Shown here in pieces: positions 62,020 through 64,000 of a DNA stretch of 64,000 bases. Under the pieces are notes generated by a model. The model searched no databases. It had not been told where the DNA came from and saw nothing but the letters and a program-made list of their open reading frames with translations. This stretch comes from Bacteroidota bacterium (GTDB lineage Bacteria > Bacteroidota > Bacteroidia > Bacteroidales > Tannerellaceae). The position numbers and the translations under genes are program-made. Position 1 is the stretch's first letter. Each line of letters begins with the position of its first letter. The DNA lies in NCBI GenBank assembly GCA_023429375.1, contig JAEYVY010000017.1, forward strand, positions 15,200-79,199, given 5' to 3'.

Positions 62020-63267
62020 TTAATGTGTATGTCCATCAGGGATAGAACCAGAAGCCGTAGAAATCTTGATGTGGTAGGCCCCTTTGCTCACCACCTTTTC
62101 ACCGGCCGTGAGTCCGGACAGAATGGCCACTCTTTCGCCATCCGATGCACCCGGCTTAACCTCGCGCTTCTCATATCCTTCTTCATCCAGCTGTACATAA
62201 ACAAAATAAAGCCCTTGTTCTTCAGTTAGTGCCAATGCCGGAACGGAAAGAACCTCTTTTTGAGGTTGTCCTAGCAGGTACACTTCCGTATATGCTCCCG
62301 GAAGGATATCACCTATATTGTCAAATTCGAAAAAGACAGGAATGAAGAATGACTCACCGGCCGATCTGCCATAAGATAGCAAGCGACCATTCAGGTCTTT
62401 GAGTTTGTAAACCGTAGCGTCATAAGGCATTTTAAAGTGGGCCGAATAGATGTTTTTCAGACTTTTATATTGGCTTTCAGAGAGGTCGGCCCTCAATTGA
62501 AGCTTGCGATTCTGTGTAATCGTAAACAAAGGTTGTCCGGCTTCTACAAATTCACCCTCATTAACCAATCTGTTTTTGATAAATCCGGAAATCGGAGCCG
62601 TCACATTCATGCCCTTGGCCGATTGTTTACCTTCGGCTGCTTCATAAGCAATACGAGCGTTTTCATAGGCCAGCTTGATTTCATTATATTCTTTTTGTGC
62701 GATAAGCTTATCTTGGATAAGTGCCGTTGCCCGGTCGTAATCCTTTTTGGCAATCAGATAAGCCACTTCAGCCTTCCGAAGAGGATCTCCATCGAGCATG
62801 CTACGCGATGAAATCGCTATCAACGCATCGCCGGCCCGTACAGGAAGTCCCGTACTGGTTCCCGCTTTATAGTAGGAAACCACACCGCTTGTAGTTGCAG
62901 AAACAGTGATTTCATCGCCTGTGGCCGATAGAACCTGCCCCGATGTTTTAATGATTTGTCCGAACTCTTCCGGATTTACGGTAATAACTTCTAATCCGCT
63001 TGCTAAAGCTTGAGCTTTTGAGAAATGTATTTCATTTTCATGTTCATTATGGTCGTTTCCATCATGACTGTGGTCGTGTCCGTCGTGCTCATGATTGTGG
63101 TCATGCCCATCGTGATTATGTTCATGATCGTGATCATCATGGCTATGGTCATGTTCATCATGAGCATGTTCATGAGCATGACTTGAGTGGTCTACCTGTT
63201 TCGAAGCAGAGGTGCATCCCCAACTAAATGCCAGTAGGCATAGGGCATAGATAAAATAGCTTTTCAT
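62020..63267 (-). CDS. RND efflux periplasmic adaptor with histidine-rich N-terminus (CusB/CzcB-like)
   Basis: A lipoprotein (lipobox FSWGC, cysteine at 18). Residues about 25-78 are an extreme His/Asp/Glu tract made of HDH, HDGHDH and HEHDHSHD units that should bind several divalent ions. Then follow the lipoyl and coiled-coil domains (GVVSYYKAGTSTGLPVRAGDAL, hairpin about 160-225) and the barrel domain, ending in another DGHTH. It bridges pump and outer-membrane channel. First gene of the three-gene efflux operon. The His tract may be a metal sponge feeding the pump. Confidence 0.94.
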   Translation of the reverse strand: MKSYFIYALCLLAFSWGCTSASKQVDHSSHAHEHAHDEHDHSHDDHDHEHNHDGHDHNHEHDGHDHSHDGNDHNEHENEIHFSKAQALASGLEVITVNPEEFGQIIKTSGQVLSATGDEITVSATTSGVVSYYKAGTSTGLPVRAGDALIAISSRSMLDGDPLRKAEVAYLIAKKDYDRATALIQDKLIAQKEYNEIKLAYENARIAYEAAEGKQSAKGMNVTAPISGFIKNRLVNEGEFVEAGQPLFTITQNRKLQLRADLSESQYKSLKNIYSAHFKMPYDATVYKLKDLNGRLLSYGRSAGESFFIPVFFEFDNIGDILPGAYTEVYLLGQPQKEVLSVPALALTEEQGLYFVYVQLDEEGYEKREVKPGASDGERVAILSGLTAGEKVVSKGAYHIKISTASGSIPDGHTH

Positions 63268-63376
63268 CTTATATTCTGATTATATAATTATCTACTTGTA
63301 TTAATAATAAAACTGCTGTGATGATTTTTTAGGCACACCGTAGTCTTTTTTCATTAGTATTGGGGTGTTTTTCTAT

Positions 63377-63441
63377 TTCTATATATATAGAAAAACTGTT
63401 CTATATTTGTAGAAAAACTTTACTATATATATGGAAATAAG
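63377..63441. repeat. Three 22-bp iterons ahead of the metal efflux operon
   Basis: Units start at 63377, 63399 and 63421, exactly 22 bp apart. The first two are TTCTATATATATAGAAAAAC and TTCTATATTTGTAGAAAAAC; the third is a weaker match, TACTATATATATGGAAATAA. Each core is partly palindromic (TTCTATATATATAGAA). They lie 110-175 bp ahead of the adaptor start codon, in the place expected for a regulator. The second unit contains TATATTTG (63402-63409), a -7 box on the plus strand. Confidence 0.65.
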
Positions 63442-63539
63442 AAAACATACCAGTCCTTTTAGAAAATCACCTCGACCATTATTGATTTTTATCGGGATGA
63501 GCAGGAACTGTCAAATTGAGACAATACGAACGGTGTGAA

Positions 63540-63977
63540 TTAAATCGTAAAAAAGGCAGGAGGGGCTCGCAGATTATGGATGGATTCTGCTAAGATAGAG
63601 TTGTATAAATTCAGGTAAGGCTTGGGTTGCCAATTTAAATCTAAATCAGTCTTGAATAAAGGCGATTCTGAAGCAAAAAACAGGATTAAATACGAAAGAG
63701 CAAACTGATCAGAGAGGTCAGGAGTGATATGCTCATTTACTTCAGGGCGGATTTGTATATCTATAAGTTTACAATTCTCAAGCGGGCCATGGTTATGATG
63801 ATGTCCATCCTGATGGTCGCAATCCTCATGATGATCGCATTCAGAGGCTTCACTTACATCATTCAGAATAAAACATACCGTCCCGTCATGATGAATATGG
63901 GGTATGAATGCATGTACAAGTATAAAGGCACTTGCAAATACACAACTTAAATATATGACCCATCGACGAAAACTCAT
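63540..63977 (-). CDS. Histidine-rich small exported protein upstream of the efflux operon
   Basis: A 145-residue protein with an N-terminal hydrophobic segment (residues 5-24, ending HAFIPHIHHDG) and a Cys/His/Asp cluster (SECDHHEDCDHQDGHHHNHGP, about residues 47-66). A second hydrophobic stretch (LSYLILFFASESPLF) and a closing RAPPAFF follow. The form, next to RND metal efflux genes on the same strand, is common in Bacteroidetes and suggests a periplasmic metal-binding accessory. I do not know a proven function. The gap of 272 bp to the adaptor gene, with iterons, suggests separate promoters. Confidence 0.8.
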   Translation of the reverse strand: MSFRRWVIYLSCVFASAFILVHAFIPHIHHDGTVCFILNDVSEASECDHHEDCDHQDGHHHNHGPLENCKLIDIQIRPEVNEHITPDLSDQFALSYLILFFASESPLFKTDLDLNWQPKPYLNLYNSILAESIHNLRAPPAFFTI

Positions 63978-64000
63978 AGTTTATATATAGTTATGACAAA

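Noticed and set aside
63000..63227. Plus-strand open frame of 75 codons opposite the His-rich tract
   Set aside because: It is the mirror of the HDH repeat coding sequence; no ribosome site or promoter, and the adaptor frame is clearly real.
63491..63500. ATCGGGATGA, same core as the phased elements
   Set aside because: A single 10-base match without neighbours or A/T phasing; chance cannot be excluded.
63431..63538. Small plus-strand frame of 35 codons (MEIRKHTSPFRKSPR...) behind a -7 box
   Set aside because: No ribosome site, it overlaps the third iteron and its product matches nothing I know. It remains possible but unsupported.

Overview
The window reads as chromosomal DNA of an obligately anaerobic Bacteroidales bacterium, most like Parabacteroides or a close relative (Tannerellaceae). 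Three things point there: promoters of the Bacteroidetes type (TTTG-N19-TANNTTTG, two perfect examples at 7333-7363 and 24988-25018), lipoproteins and six-bladed propeller proteins typical of the group, and a protein ending in a type IX secretion sorting domain. The genus is an inference from protein style, not from a marker gene. No phage, insertion sequence, CRISPR array or rRNA operon was seen.

Layout. 1-335: start of a superoxide dismutase gene cut by the window edge. 0.6-5.0 kb: an overlapping three-gene operon of two SGNH hydrolase-fold proteins and an MBOAT acyltransferase, an O-acetylation module whose target is not visible. 4.9-7.3 kb: divergent mechanosensitive channel and membrane-anchored DRGH nuclease. 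7.6-12.1 kb: outer-membrane barrel plus a large type IX-secreted beta-helix/beta-grasp repeat protein. 12.2-16.2 kb: secreted EEP-family phosphodiesterase, beta-helix lipoprotein, PepD. 16.3-18.7 kb: small membrane protein, OmpH/Skp chaperone, MtgA, LipB. 19.1-24.9 kb: TamB and a major OmpA-type porin. 25.0-28.8 kb: dedA-rfbA-fcl-gmd, making GDP-L-fucose and dTDP-glucose. 29.0-31.9 kb: DUF486 membrane protein, tRNA-His, FolD, Ffh. 32.1-35.3 kb: C4-dicarboxylate carrier and a lipoprotein GH29 fucosidase. 35.4-42.4 kb: propeller protein with a damaged start, a radical-SAM DNA-repair pair, a lipoprotein, and an AddB-like iron-sulfur nuclease. 42.9-45.3 kb: 2-hydroxyacid dehydrogenase and a polyprenyl-phosphate sugar transferase. 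45.4-50.4 kb: ruvX-def, carboxyltransferase and biotin carrier, TPR protein. 50.5-53.8 kb: thrS-infC-rpmI-rplT. 53.9-64.0 kb: ferritin, YhcH protein, then a metal-homeostasis block (CopA, a small CxxC metal-binding protein, and on the other strand a three-gene RND metal efflux system with histidine-rich adaptor and a histidine-rich small protein upstream).

Most of the window is core cell-envelope, translation and metal-handling genes. The most unusual signals lie in non-coding DNA and at gene starts. Two intergenic regions 24 kb apart (18.7-18.9 kb and 42.5-42.7 kb) carry the same element: ACATCCCGATG-like cores set between A/T tracts at a spacing of about 21 bp, in both orientations, partly folded into a long terminator-like hairpin. 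A different set of three 22-bp iterons lies ahead of the metal efflux operon. The tamB reading frame has no ATG, GTG or TTG in front of its membrane anchor, and the propeller gene at 36.5 kb shows an ATG followed two codons later by a stop in the same frame as its signal peptide.
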